A stretch of DNA of 64,000 nucleotides from the NCBI RefSeq assembly GCF_000005505.3, contig NC_016133.3, positions 30,683,008 to 30,747,007 on the forward strand, in the 5' to 3' direction. The stretch comes from Brachypodium distachyon (Eukaryota > Streptophyta > Magnoliopsida > Poales > Poaceae). This document shows, one piece after another, positions 11,604 to 23,760 of this stretch. The translations under genes and the position numbers were made by a program. Positions within the stretch are counted from its first letter, which is position 1, and each line of letters starts with the position of its first letter. The notes below the pieces were generated by a model. That model saw only the letters and a program-made list of their open reading frames with translations. It was not told where the DNA came from and did not search any database.

Positions 11604-14600
11604 TGTAATAACCCAAAATATTATGGGGTGTTAAAAACCTTGATGGTCATCATGTCATGCAATGCATATCATCTCATGCATATCTTGCATTAGTTGCACA
11701 AATAAGCATCTCCAATTCGGCAACTTGAGAAAAATTGCTGGATCCGAACTTCTTTCAACTTTGCACTAAAAATATTTTTTAGAAAACCTACTTTTATATT
11801 TTCTGGGGGTCTCTGATAGTACAAGTGAGCCTCATAGTAAGTTTCGTGAAATTCTAAACTTGTTTGGTATGTTTAATAGTCGTTTTTCCTCTATTTTCAT
11901 AAATGGACTGAAATTATTCATGATCTGAAGCTAACTTTAGCAAAACCTTGTGAAAACTTATATCAGTGTCTTATACCCATATTTACCCCCACATAAATTT
12001 TCATAAAATTACGACTTGTATTTCAACTACCTACAGTTCAAACCTATATTTGGACCATATTCAAATTTGACTTTTAGAAACATTCAAAGACATTTTATAA
12101 AGATCTGAGAAAATTCACAGTGGTTAGTATTGGCCTGTATATGGTCTGTGAATTGTTGTAGATTTTTCGGACACATTTTAGATCCCCAAACAGATCAAAT
12201 AGAGGTCCACCTAGAACAAAAGGCTGTATCTCTTTGTCCCCCTAACGAGAGGGGCCCAGCTGCCAGACCTTTCTTCTCCACGAAGCAGACCATGTGTCGA
12301 GCACCTTCTGTGCATCCATGGTGACTCACCCTTCTCCGTTTCCTGCTCCGTTTGGTCGGGCCTTTTCTCAATAGGCGTGGCGAACATGCAGAAGAGACAC
12401 GCATCCAATGCCGTTGCCATAGGTGTCCTCTCCGTGAAGTAACCGACTATTGAAGTTCTCTCTTCTGTGCTTTATACTGCCAAGTCCGTCCCCCTGTTTC
12501 CCCTTTTCTCAGTCCTGAAGCCACCCAAGATGTTGTCTGACCACACCTTCAATCCCTGCCAAACCTGAGAAATTTCTGTCGAGTTGTTGGCCGGGAACGC
12601 GAGCGACGTTCGACCGTCGGTCCATAGAGTTCGCATCGTCGTCCCTAGTTCAGGCCTATGTTCCCCGTTCGTTTTGGCGCAGATTCGTGAAGCAGAGGTC
12701 GTCATCTTCCCCAACACCGGCAAGAACTCCGGCGAGTCTTCCTTCCAGCGATTCCAGCCACCATTACTACAGCCTACCACTTCACGAGATTCAGGGTGAG
12801 CTTCCGAGGCTGAGCCTCTCTTTTCCCCTCTCTATCCCTCGTTCTGCTGCCCTCCCCGCGCAGCCCCATCCCGGCCGCCGCCGTCGACCGGCGCTCCGGC
12901 GAGCCCATCCATCCCAGGGGCCCGCAAGGGCACGGGCGAAATCGCCGTGTCCCCTTTATCCTAGCGCCCCAGCCGCAGCTCCTCCGGTCCACGGGAGCCC
13001 GACGCCGGCCATGCGTCGCGGTAGCCCAGCTGCACAGCTCTCTGTCGGCCATCCATAGTGCACAGAGACACACAGGAAATTCCAGAGATTAGTTTAGAGT
13101 TGCTGAAACTTGTAAAAATCATAGGGAAATCATCGTAACTCGAAATTGAAAGAACCTTTTATGGAAATGTAGGTTTTTGAGTGTGTGATTTTATGAAAGT
13201 ACTTTCATTATCATATCTGTCCAGTAAATAATCAAATTAATTGCCATGGCTAAATGTGACTAAAATTTGGCATGCAACACTTAAAGATCTGTATCTTGCA
13301 TTCTAGCACTCCAAATGAATTGATTCCAGTTGCATTAGTTTTGTATTTCAATGCCTCACAATTCAGAATGCATTTCATATCATGGCATCATGTTTGAGTT
13401 CCTGGTTATTGATTTTTCTCTTTCGTTGTCGTTTTCAGGTGTTTCTTGTCTCTTATCGGTAGAGTCCGGCAACGAGGGTTATTCGGAAGGTGATAAGCAG
13501 CAGTACCAGGAGCTTGAACAGCAAGGCAAGCATCAGCTTGTTGAATCTTTGATCCCTCATTTAGTTATGTTATGCTTACTTCAATGCTTTCGATTATTGT
13601 TATCATTATGTCCATCATGTTGATATCTCGTAATTTCATTCTCGCAAATGATATGTTGGGATTACTAGCATGTGTAGGAGTTGCTTGCTGTTCATGACCA
13701 GAAGGTTATGACATTAATTTTGACTAATGAACTATGGAACCTAATAAGTGATATGTGAGAGCCGAGGGCTGATACCAACAGATGGATCGCAGGGTGAGGC
13801 TATATCCCTGTTGATACCGGTGTCGTTGGATCTTTCCCATCACCCTGCGGGGAGTGTTACGAAGGCATGGGAGACATGGTCGGGCCCGATCCTCTGAGCT
13901 ACCCACCCAAAGTAACACTTCCGTTGGAACTGGGTGGTTAGCCCAATCCTGACAAGTGATAACATGAACCTTCAGGTGTGGTGACCTAAGGTTGAATTGA
14001 AATCTCAAGTGGGAAGCTTGATTTAAAATGGTTTCATGTGATTGTTTTCACTAGTATGACAACTTGGTATATGTTACCATGTCAATGACATGATCTATGT
14101 TAATTGAGCTACACATGAGTAAGTCTTGCGAGTACGAAAGTACTCATTGGGAATTCCACTCCTTATATTGTTGCAGGTGATCCTAGTATAGGCGAGTTCT
14201 TCGATGTTGAGCATGACGCCTAGTTTGCTGGGTTTCTTTGGTCAGCTTGCCCTGCGGGTTATGTGGCTTTTGTGAGATGGCGGTGGTAACCATCTCGAGG
14301 GTTTTTACTTATGTTTCCGCTGCTGTTGGTGTTGGCTTTCAGGTCACTTGATGTATCTACTATCTAGTTTCTCTTGTATGAGATGTGAACTATGTATTTG
14401 TAACTCCCTCTTGTAGTGTTCGCGTTGTGATACAATATTTGTTTAAGCACGACATGCACCATGCGTGTATGATCCTGGAGTGCATGACGTGTGTTTGAGT
14501 GTTTGGACTTCTCTTGTATGTGCAAGGAAGGGTGTTGAGCAAAGTCGGAAATGCTAGTTATCGCCTCCAATTGTGGTGTTCTTATACCGGGTGGATGGTC

Positions 14601-14940
14601 GGGTCCCAAGGCATTGTCTTGTTCAAAGACTCATCTTGTACCTACAATAGAAGGTCATCCCCTTGAACAAAAGGACTTGAGACTTATTTCAACTCTTGGG
14701 AGATTGCAACCCCTTATTTCGGTCTTACTCCAACTGTGAGTCATACGCCGTAGTTGTGTATGTAGAGTTGGGTAAGTGAAAGTCATGGACCGTTGTGAGT
14801 CATACGTCGTTGGCGTATGTGGAACGGGTTTGGCTTGGGCTTACACATACGAGCGGCGTCTCGTATGGTTAACGGTGTAGGTCATCGAACTCGGTTCATT
14901 GCATCTCCTTAGTTGTTGGTTTAAGTTTCGGGACCTGACA
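11604..14940 (+). mobile_element. Solo LTR, 3337 bp, with 5-bp TSD
   Basis: Begins TGTAATAACCC and ends GGACCTGACA, with a perfect 5-bp duplication GGGTC at 11599-11603 and 14941-14945. The 21-bp array continues on both sides, which fixes the boundaries. Internal landmarks are a GC-rich stretch (12830-13030) and splice-like signals: a GTGAGC donor near 12795 and a TTTTCAG acceptor near 13438. The segment after that, ending CAAGGCAAGCATC, resembles the corresponding part of the 7004-10316 LTR. No internal domain remains, as expected after recombination between LTRs. Family is probably Gypsy from length and termini, but this is inference. Confidence 0.85.
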
Positions 14941-15811
14941 GGGTCAAAGTTGCTAGTATGAGTGTCAAAGTTGCTAGCACGGAAGGCAAAATAAGTTGCT
15001 TGAACATAAAGCAAAGTTGCCAACACATTAGCAAAAGTTGTCACCCAAAACATTAAAATTGTGTGTGATGGAGTGACAATTGTTAGAGAGGAGCATACTA
15101 TGGAAGCTAAATTAAGTTTCTAGTGTGAGACCAAAAATAGCACCGTGGACAAAGTGCGAACACAGTAGCGAAAGTTTCTGCAGCTAAGTTGCATAATAGT
15201 ACGCAAAACTTGCATTATTTATCACAAAAGTTTCTTTTCATGAAATATTGTTCAGAATATACTAAACTTGGATCTAGTTTTGAAAATCTCGTCGCGATAG
15301 AGCTACTGGTGAAAACGGATTTTAATTTCGATGCTCGATTTGATCGTTATAGCTTTTAGAAAAATCTAAAGAAAATAGAATGCAAGTCGTTTTCTTCATG
15401 CATGCTGGAGAGAAGCATGTGCATGCACCTGGGGAAAGTAGCCTTTTCATTCACCGTGTGAACGCATGCGCATGCAAGGAGGGATGATTTTCCCTTTTCG
15501 GATGCTGCGGACCACGCGTACCCAAAAATAGGGTGTTGGCTGGTTAAGCTCCTCCAGCCAATGGCCGCTCCGTAGTCTTGTCCTTTTTTTATTCCTTCAT
15601 ATTTTCTTTCATTAGTTACTCTAGGTACCCTCTTTTCCACATAATCCATCTCCACACAAGTGGCAAGATGGGGATTAGAAGCACCGCACGCCTAAAATTT
15701 CCAACACGTCAATCGTTTCGAAGGAAATGAGGGTTACCGAAGAGTCTCCTGTGAAAAACTAAGGGCCTATTTGGTTTGTACGATTTTGAAATCATAAGAG
15801 TAGGAAAAGTA

Positions 15812-16050
15812 CTCCCTCTGTCCCTAATTAATTGGCGCCGGCCTTTTTGCAAAGAAACCACTGTAGATTTCCCAAAATAAATCTGCAGTCCACGTCTTCA
15901 ATTAAAAGTGGACTGCGCGTTAATTTCGAAAAAATCAAAGGGGGTGGTTTCGCAAAAACTCCAATAGAACTTGGATTGTAGGTTTATTTCAAAAATTTAT
16001 AGGGGTTTCTTTGAAAAAAAACGGCACCAATTAATTAGGGACGGAGAGAG
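15812..16050. mobile_element. Stowaway-type MITE, 239 bp
   Basis: TIRs CTCCCTCTGTCCCTAATTA and the inverted TAATTAGGGACGGAGAGAG are flanked by TA dinucleotides at 15810-15811 and 16051-16052, the Tc1/Mariner target preference. The interior is AT-rich and can fold as an imperfect hairpin. Confidence 0.88.
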
Positions 16051-16265
16051 TAGATGATTGAGATGTCAATCAGGATGCCGATGGGGAGGGTTTGGGTCAA
16101 CCCGTGATTTGCCCTCCCTATACCCAAAGTACGAAATCCCCATTCTTACCCTCCCCAAAATTTGCCCATTGCCTGTTTTACCCATACCTTTTGAATAGCA
16201 ATTGGAATCAAGACCATAAAAATCAAATCAAGACATAAAATTCTCCAATCGAGCAAGCGGCAGCG

Positions 16266-16593
16266 GCCCGTACCGACGCCATCCTGCGCCGGCGAGGAGG
16301 GAGAGGCGGTGATGGGCGCCAGAGAGGAGGAGGAGCGCCCTCTCCTCGTTGAGGCGTCCCACGCCGAGTCGCCTGAGGAGGAGGAGGGGCGGCACGGTGG
16401 GGGTGCGAGACGGGGAGGAGGGGCGGCGGGGGCCCGTACTGACTCCATCCCGCGCCGGCGAGGAGGGAGAGGCGGTGCCAGGCGCCGAAGAGGAGGAGGA
16501 GCGCCCTCTCCTCCTTGAGCCATCCCGCGTCGGGTCGCCAGGGAGGAGGGGCGGCACAGTGGGGGCGCGAGACGGGGAGGAGGGGCGGCGGCG
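16266..16593. repeat. GC-rich direct duplication of about 167 bp
   Basis: Two adjacent copies start at GCCCGTACCGACGCC (16266) and GCCCGTACTGACTCC (16433) and share GCGCCGGCGAGGAGGGAGA and GAGGAGCGCCCTCTCCTC blocks. The DNA on both sides (16060-16200 and 16690-16820) holds ACCCATACC/GGGTAAGGGTAGG phrases in opposite orientation, suggesting the GC-rich core may have been carried inside a transposon. Long ORFs here are a composition effect. Confidence 0.6.
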
Positions 16594-16819
16594 CAAGGGA
16601 TCCTGGAGGGTGGCGGTGCCAGGCTGCTGCCGCCTGCCGAACTGGAGAAGAGAAGCGAAGGGTAGGAGGCGGCCACACAGGAGAAGACGATGCTAAAGCA
16701 GTTGGGCAATACCTGTACCTTTCCCATTTACGGATGGACAAAAAAGGTTCTGCCCATACCCGGCCCAAACATATGGGTAAGGGTAGGATAAGGGGTGACG
16801 GTTACCCACCGGCAACCGA

Positions 16820-18632
16820 ATGAGCCCTAAGAATATAGAGCGGTTGAGGGTTGTTATGGGAGCCTTAATTTGTTCAACATCTCCGCAAATATAAAGTATG
16901 CTCGGGTCGTTTTTCCAGCCGCTCATGACTACATAAACCTCGTTTTTCCAGCTCCTCATGACTATATAAACCTCTCCCTGTAATGGTCGGCCTTCCAACT
17001 CCTTTTCTTTTTGTAGTAAGCCCTTACTATGCAAATCCAAAAGGACAGGCTTTTGAGACGAGTAATAGGTAGTTTCATCGTCCACAAATACGTGTATAAT
17101 ACTTCAAACATGCATCGCTGACCAGGTACAATGCTCAGGGATGAGAAAGGAATGATAGGACGCAAGCACGCAGATGACAACACGCGAGCAAGGACAAGAC
17201 CAAAGATTAGACTCGCATTGCAAAGAGGCAAAGGCCTCAGGTGAGAAAGCAATCGTTTTAACTCGCAATAAGACAGTACGGCCGTCAACGGCAGCACTGA
17301 AGGCGTACGACCAACGAGGACAGGTCGCAAGCACGATGAACAACACGATGATAGACAGACATGCCTTGCGTCTTAGCAAGATTAAACAAGACCGCAAAAT
17401 TAAACGCCAGACCAAACCATGCAGGAAACAAGCCACGACAAATCACGCAGTAATGTGTCGAACTTTCATGGAGAGCTAGGCCTGTACATAAATATTGAAT
17501 TGGCTAATCTATTAGTCAAGGTTTCAGATAATTTCATGACCAAAATTGATAAGATAAAACAGGTTCAGACACAAATCAGTACACATCATTCATAACAAAT
17601 TAACCTATACAACTTACAACAATACGATGCCAAAATAACTCCATAAAACAAATGACAATCCAAACTTCCCCATCAAGTAATCTCAGCAAGATCATAACAT
17701 TGACAAATTAGCACCCTTCTTAAGTCAAAACACAGACTACATACCAGTGACAAATTAGCACCCTTCTTAAGTCAAAACACAGACTACATACCAGTGAAGC
17801 AGTTTCTACTTAACACAGGTGAAAATCGTTTCCACACTAACACAATAAACCAGTCACATAAGTGCTCTTAAGTATCACAATATCGCTGCTGCAAAAGGTA
17901 AACAAGCCCACACTTCTCCGATTGTAATTCAATCAACACAGACAAAATACACTACTGGCGAGACAACAATACAAACATAGTTCTCATTAACAAGACAACT
18001 CTAAAACGAATTCCTATCTTGGTTTGAATACTATCATGACCACATTAAGCAAATCCAGACAAATCCTGAAGTACCCACGTAAATTTAAAAGATAATAGGG
18101 CATAGTAACTTAAGCAAACTAAACACATGTGCGAACACTACTAGCACCTTGCTTTCCAAGCAAAAGAACATACATAAAAGCCAGATTTGATCAAATAAAC
18201 CTGAACAACACAATAAGAGTACTAACCATGACGCCAAGCCTAATGCAATCAACCAATTTTATACCAAAACATCATTGGCAAACTTATCTGCCTAGATAGA
18301 CAAACGTCTTACATGGCCTCCTTGATCAACATGAAAATTACAGACATGCATAAACCCATATGAATAATTCGGCCATACCAGCAACCAGTAGAATGAGCGT
18401 GACAGAAATCAGATGAACATTAACACTCAATAGTAATATATCGGATTACTTAAGATTTAACGGTGCAATAAACAGATCACATGTCCACCATACGCAGATC
18501 AAAACACCTCAAATTCAAAGTATCAAGTTCAAAACCTTACTTGCCACATAACGAACAGCAGATCTAAAACAGATAAAACATAGGAGCAGAACTAGGCGAT
18601 GCGATAAGATGATTGACGATGTGGCGAGGAAC
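16820..18632. other. Intergenic region and probable 3' flank of the eS17 gene
   Basis: No gene is recognised. The stretch from 17500 to 18600 is AT-rich and may include the 3' untranslated region of the eS17 gene. A perfect 47-bp tandem duplication lies at 17702-17748 and 17749-17795, starting GACAAATTAGCACCC. Confidence 0.5.
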
Positions 18633-19070
18633 CTAGGAGCGGTTGCCGCCGCGGGGGCCGTTGAACGGCTGGCGGCCTCCGAAGGCAGGGGCGGAGGAAG
18701 TGACCTCTGGGGCGCGATCGACCCCGGGGAGGTCGGCCATGCCGAGGGCGGTGAGCATCTCCATGGTCTCCTTGTCGACGCGGATCTCGTCGACCTCCAG
18801 GGCGGACTTCTCCGGGACGAAGTCCATGCGGCGCTCGCGCTCCTCCTCCTGCAGCTTGAGGGAGATGCCGCGGACGGGTCCGCGCTGGATGCGGCGCATG
18901 AGATGGGTGGTGAAGCCGGCAACCTTGTTCCTCAGACGCTTGGACGGGAGGATGGAGACCTCCTCCAGCACCTTCTTGTTGGTGTGGAAGTCCAGGGTCA
19001 TGCGCGAGTAGTACTTCTCGATCACCTGCCTGGAGGTCTTCTTCACGGTCTTGGTGCGGACGCGACCCAT
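18633..19070 (-). CDS. RPS17: 40S ribosomal protein S17 (eS17)
   Basis: Structural protein of the small ribosomal subunit, located near the head and beak of the 40S particle in the cytosol. The single exon encodes 145 residues, close to the 135-145 expected for plant eS17. The N-terminus [18 protein letters not shown] and the core blocks [28 protein letters not shown] and [13 protein letters not shown] are diagnostic. The C-terminus ends in a Gly/Arg-rich tail ([15 protein letters not shown]). The ATG at 19070 is the only sensible start, since the eS17 family starts with this MGR motif. A CGG trinucleotide run lies in the 5' leader (about 19100-19130). The promoter carries telo-box and site II elements. 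Codon usage is strongly GC-rich at third positions, as in highly expressed grass genes. No defects seen. Confidence 0.97.
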   Translation of the reverse strand: MGRVRTKTVKKTSRQVIEKYYSRMTLDFHTNKKVLEEVSILPSKRLRNKVAGFTTHLMRRIQRGPVRGISLKLQEEERERRMDFVPEKSALEVDEIRVDKETMEMLTALGMADLPGVDRAPEVTSSAPAFGGRQPFNGPRGGNRS

Positions 19071-19164
19071 GGCTGCGGGTGCTGCTCCCTCCTCTTCTCC
19101 GGCGGCGGCGGCGGCGGCGGCGGCGGCTGGGCGCTAGTAAGCGGAGGAGGTGGCGGCGGCGCGA

Positions 19165-19357
19165 ATACTGGTAGGGTTTGGGGGCGACGGGAGAGGGGAA
19201 CCTCTTATAAGGGAATCGGCCTCGTGCGAGCTAGGGTTTCGAGGTGGAGGGCCGATTTCAACCGTTCGCTTGGCGATGGGCGCACAAGATCGACATAGCC
19301 TTGTTGGGCTTTTTGTTTTGGCGATCAGCCTTGTTGGGCTTTACATCGTTCTGGGCC
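19165..19357 (-). promoter_or_regulatory. eS17 promoter: telo-boxes, TATA-like box, site II cluster
   Basis: On the minus strand, two AAACCCTA telo-boxes lie near 19172 and 19236, a TTATAAGA TATA-like box near 19205, and three TGGGCY-type site II motifs at 19305-19310, 19335-19340 and 19352-19357. Telo-box plus site II is the known signature of plant ribosomal-protein genes, linked to coordinated expression in growing tissue. The transcription start is not determined. Confidence 0.7.
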
Positions 19358-19494
19358 TCTTTCCCTTTACTCATTTTATTTAGGTCGAATAGGAAGGAGT
19401 ATGCATGGGCTGATATCGGATTCTAAAAAAAAAAACATGGGCTGATATCGACATAGCCTTTGTTCCTTCCTAGTTGCCTAGATACAGAAGAAAG

Positions 19495-20450
19495 GAGTCG
19501 ATACAGCCGGACCGCTTCGTTCCCACCGCTCCCATCTCCTGAGCTCTCTAGAGTCTTCGTGCTTGGCCACGTGCCGTTAGCTTCGCCTGCCTCCCTTTCC
19601 CTCCTCTCCGCCGGCGCCGGTGGCCGGAGTGGAAGGAGAAGGGAGGTATGTGTGTGTATAATTGTAGTTACTTGTCTGCTCCTGGCTGCCATGAGCCCAT
19701 GCGGCTCTTCCCCTTTCTCCGTCTGTTCATATTTCCAATAAATCTAGCCCTGTTTGGTTCCTTCCTTGTTTGCTGTCCAAATATCGCGTCATGGAGGCTA
19801 CAAATCCCTGTAGTAGCTGTGTTGTTGATGGGAGCAGCGGCCATGGCTGGTTCGTCCATGGCCCTCTCCGATGCCCCATTTTTTGCAATCAGCCTCTAAG
19901 GGCGCACTCCACAGCCAGGCAGCCATGGAATCAATTTGCTTCCATGGTTCCAACTGAGACTGGCTTCTGGTGGGCTTCGTCCGTGGATCTTGCGGGCCTG
20001 GCCCTTTGGGCCAGCTTGCGAGGGCGGTGCTACTAATGGGCACGCCGGACCCTTCCGGGAAGCTGCTGAAGGCGTGCAATGTTGTGCGTGCGTTGAGGAT
20101 GGTCTTCGTCGTCGCAGCTCCGGCGGCCATGGCCTTTATGGCCATGATGCAGGAGTTTTTTGGACAGGGTGCTTCAGTGGTCCAAGGTAACCCCAGATGG
20201 CTTTTCGGTATGCTCCGTGATGCTCTACGGCTGGCAAGCACGTTTGAGGTCCTTGAAGACTCCAACTGTGGCGTTGTGTCGACTCGCCATCAGACTCCAG
20301 CTGTTGGCTTCCTCGTCCTCGAACTGTTTGTCGTTCTTCTTGTTTTCATATTGTGCAACGAGGCACTATCTGTATCTACTCTCTTTGTGAGAGCTTTGTA
20401 ACCCCATTTTCTGGGCTTTAACTTCAATATATCCTGTTTTCCAAAAAAAA
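19495..20450 (+). mobile_element. Retroposed sequence with poly-A tail and 15-bp TSD
   Basis: A duplication AGATACAGAAGAAAG (19480-19494) / AGATACAGAAGGAAG (20451-20465), 14 of 15 identical, brackets a sequence ending in a run of nine A. Long TSD plus poly-A marks target-primed reverse transcription, as used by LINEs, SINEs and processed transcripts. The 3' end (CTTTGTGAGAGCTTTGTAA, TTCTGGGCTTTAACTTC) resembles LINE tails in grasses. No endonuclease or reverse transcriptase domain is readable, so it is a truncated LINE or a retroposed transcript. Confidence 0.65.
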
Positions 20451-20689
20451 AGATACAGAAGGAAGTAAACGTGCACGTGATCGTGATCTGACACGGAAAA
20501 CACACACATCGCAGTTCTTGCGCAAGGAGAGGAGGACGAAACCCTAGCCGTCACCGTTCCAATCTCCGGTGGTTTGCCGATGCATCGAGGGATGAGGGCA
20601 ACCACAGATCAACATCTGTCATAATGTCATAATGTATTAGTATCCTCCTAAAAAGTTGTGTGTCCTTGGCGATGGCGTACTGACGTGGA

Positions 20690-20890
20690 GGCGGCGGCGT
20701 ACTGATTGATAGTCACCCAGCTCCATCCTCGTTCAGGATTGATTATTACGATCTACTCCATGAAGCTTGTGGATCTCATCTCATCGCTTGTAATTTCATG
20801 ATTTTGATCGTCTTCCTTATCGGTTCGGCGATCATTCAACGGTTTGGCAACCTGATTTGCGAGGGGTGTGTCCCAGCCACGATGCGTTCA
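20690..20890 (+). repeat. Dispersed repeat, copy 1
   Basis: About 190 bp sharing the order GCTTGTGGATCTCA, GTCTTCCTTATCGGTTCGGCG, GATTCAAC-like and GCGAGGGGTGTGTC with a second copy at 23543-23760, in the same orientation. Such phrases suggest an old retroelement remnant, probably LINE-like; this is inference. Confidence 0.55.
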
Positions 20891-21902
20891 ACCAGAAGCG
20901 GAGCTACTTGTTGGCTCCTTTAGGCACATGCACCAGGGTCAACAAATATTTCCAATGCTAATTATACACTGCAATTAGCAGGTGCACCAGGGATTATTAG
21001 GGAGTGTGCCACCAGGCCAGGCTGCCCAAGCGTCCAACACGTTAATGTTTGGTTGAAATTGCATATATTTTTGTGTGAACGTAGAGCAATTGGGATAGAG
21101 TTGTGGAGGGTTTTTTCTCTTTCTTTTCAGAAGAGAGAAGGGGTCATTTCGGAATACCAAAAATACTGACAAACTGCTTGATAGTTTCACTAACAGAATC
21201 GGGTCGACATTTAACGGGCGGTGCTATTTTGGCACGTTACAACTGAACTGAAGTGATATTTTGGAAAGCCTTGTTAGTTCAGTAATGTTTTGGAACTTTA
21301 TATTTTTTGTAGGTACTACGGAAATTCTTTCTTTCTTTTGAGATAGATGACTTTTGTGACTTTTCAAAACCTGGTTAGTCTAGTTTGTAGATATACGGAT
21401 TTTCCCTTTGTCAAAGCAGCTCCAGCCAAACAAATTTTTTACAAAGTAATTACTTTTTTCAATTCTAAATTGTTGTCGTTGTTTTAGTTCAAATCTGAAC
21501 TAAAACAATGACACGAATTTAAGATCCAAGAAAGTATTATGCATTTCCCTTCTATGGAAGCAGCAAGTGATCATGCATCGGAGCCGGCGTGTAGCAACTT
21601 TTCCTTCGGATTTCATCTACCTGTCAAATAGGTACGCATGGCTCTATGTTGCATCCAAGGGCGGGGTTTCCAGCAACAACTTCAGCTGATGTATGACGCG
21701 ATGACGCTGCTTCCAGCTACAACTTAACTTATTGCCAAAATGCATAGAAGTCAAACTTCTTCGCTGCCAAAAACTTGATGTGGCCGAAACATGATGCATT
21801 CCCCTCACAACCTATGTATAGGGAACCACTCAATATTCTCACAACTAGCAAGGTGTCCCGCGCAATTAGTAATTTTGGTATTTACATATTTTTATATTTA
21901 TT

Positions 21903-22371
21903 TATAGGTGTCTCTCACTCATGCGTGAAATCACAATAGCCATATCTTCCGTGCATTTAGGTGAACTCTTCACCATATGTCGATGACGTGTCTTGCATAA
22001 GGTTTACATAACTCATCAAAATAAAAAGATATCTATCTCCCGAAACCGTTTCTTTTCCAAAAAAGCATTTCCGCTCCACTGCTTCCCCCATTTGCCGCTA
22101 GGCAGGAGGGATGGTAGTTATCAATGTAGATGTCTCTCACTCATGTGTGAACTCACAATAGCCATATCCTCCATGCATTTCGGCGAACTCTTTATCATAT
22201 GTCGTTGACGTCTTGCCTAAGGTTTCCATAACTCGTCAAAATAAAAAGGTATTTATCTCCAGAAACCCTATCCGCTTCTGTTCCAAAAAAGCATTTCCGC
22301 TCCACTGCTTCCCGCAAGCGTTGTGGACGTCCCCTCCTCCCCGTTTGCCGCTACAGCAGGAGGGGTGGGAC
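21903..22371 (+). repeat. Diverged tandem duplication, unit about 221 bp
   Basis: Two neighbouring copies both run from GTCTCTCACTCATG through ACAATAGCCATATC, ATCAAAATAAAAAG-like and GCATTTCCGCTCCACTGC. Copy 2 carries a short insertion near 22315. No coding content. Confidence 0.75.
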
Positions 22372-23542
22372 TCCAACCTGCTTAAGGGTTGGTAGTTAGG
22401 TTTCTTAGAGTTAGGTTTGGTTCCTCGGCTGTGACGCTATGGTGGATATCGTGGCGCCGTGCGGTTTAAGAATTAGGTTTCCTTGACTAAGATCCACCTC
22501 GTCAGTGAAGATCTCGTTGGTGGCGACTCTTTTGAAATAGTCGATTCATTTCCGTGTGTTCGTGTTTTGTATGTGTGCATTTTTTCTGATTGGCGAGGTT
22601 CGTCAAACTTCGGCTTCGCCTCGGAGCTAGTAAGGTTAGGTCTCGGCTGATCTGATTGGCTGAATCTACGATGGTCATCCAACCCTCGTCATCGCCTTTT
22701 GGAATGATGGTCTGCTTCTCAGATCAATATCGCGGGTGTCTTCTGGCTCAAATCGGTTATATCCCAGCTCGTACGTCAAAAACACTGTCATAGCTTCGAC
22801 GTGGTTTGGAAGTCTGAAGTCATTTTTCCTCAAGGAGTTGTGTAATTTTATTTTTGGTGAATTGAATATAGTACTGTAAGAGCTAGTTGCTTTAATATAT
22901 GACAATTTCCTTTAGCAAACATAAATACGGTTGCCAGAACACCCGTCGAATGAATTTGTATCGATGAACCTTTATTTATTACACCAAAACGTTGTTTTTG
23001 CTACCGTGTAATTTTGTTTCTGGTAGTGTAAAGAAAATAAACTTTTATTTATAAATCCGAATGTTTCCTTTTATCGATCAAACATAATGTTTCCCTGGCA
23101 TAAATCATGGTCGTGAAAAAAATGCATATTTAAAACACAAATTGTTATTGATTGTGTAAATTTATTTTTCAGAAAGAAAAATTATCTTGGAAATCATGTC
23201 AGATATGATTCACGTAAGCATATAGCTCCAGTTGCAAATCACGTCTGGCAGCTACCTTGCACCCTTTTATTAATTTGTAATGGCCCTACGCGATGTTTAT
23301 TTCTAGCCATCAATGAAATCAAATATGTCATCCCGTGATGTTTATTTCTAGCTCATCAATCAAATCAAATATGTCATCCTCATTAAATCTTGACCAGGTT
23401 TCCATTTTCGTCGGTTCCCCACGTCTTTTATAGCCTATTGGGGCGCCTGGAGGTGTGGGAAACCACGGATCCACGTATGGCCATTGCATTAGTAGTATCT
23501 TTTTTGTAAGGTTTTGTGTGTTCTTAGCGGCGGTGGTCTACG

Positions 23543-23760
23543 GTGGAAGCAACGATGCACAGATTGAAGGTCTTCCGACTCCATCCCTGTTCTGGCGTGG
23601 CTATCATCGTATGTTACATGAAGATTGTGGATCTCACGGCTCGTCATTTTGTGCTTTTTGTCCTCTTGCTCATCGGTTCGGCGACGATTCAATGGCATGA
23701 CAACCTTTCTTGCGAGGGGTGTGTCTGGCCACCATGTGTTCAACGATCTCAAGTTCTCTT
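23543..23760 (+). repeat. Dispersed repeat, copy 2
   Basis: Second copy of the repeat at 20690-20890, sharing GATTGTGGATCTCA, CATCGGTTCGGCGACGATTCAA and GCGAGGGGTGTGTC-type phrases in order. Short ORFs here are not genes. Confidence 0.55.

Noticed and set aside
16146..16768. Overlapping 120-190-codon ORFs near a GC-rich duplication
   Set aside because: Compositional; three frames are open at once and no conserved motif is visible.
19798..20401. ORFs of 140-155 codons on both strands in the retroposed segment
   Set aside because: No endonuclease, reverse transcriptase or other domain; opposite strands are open together.
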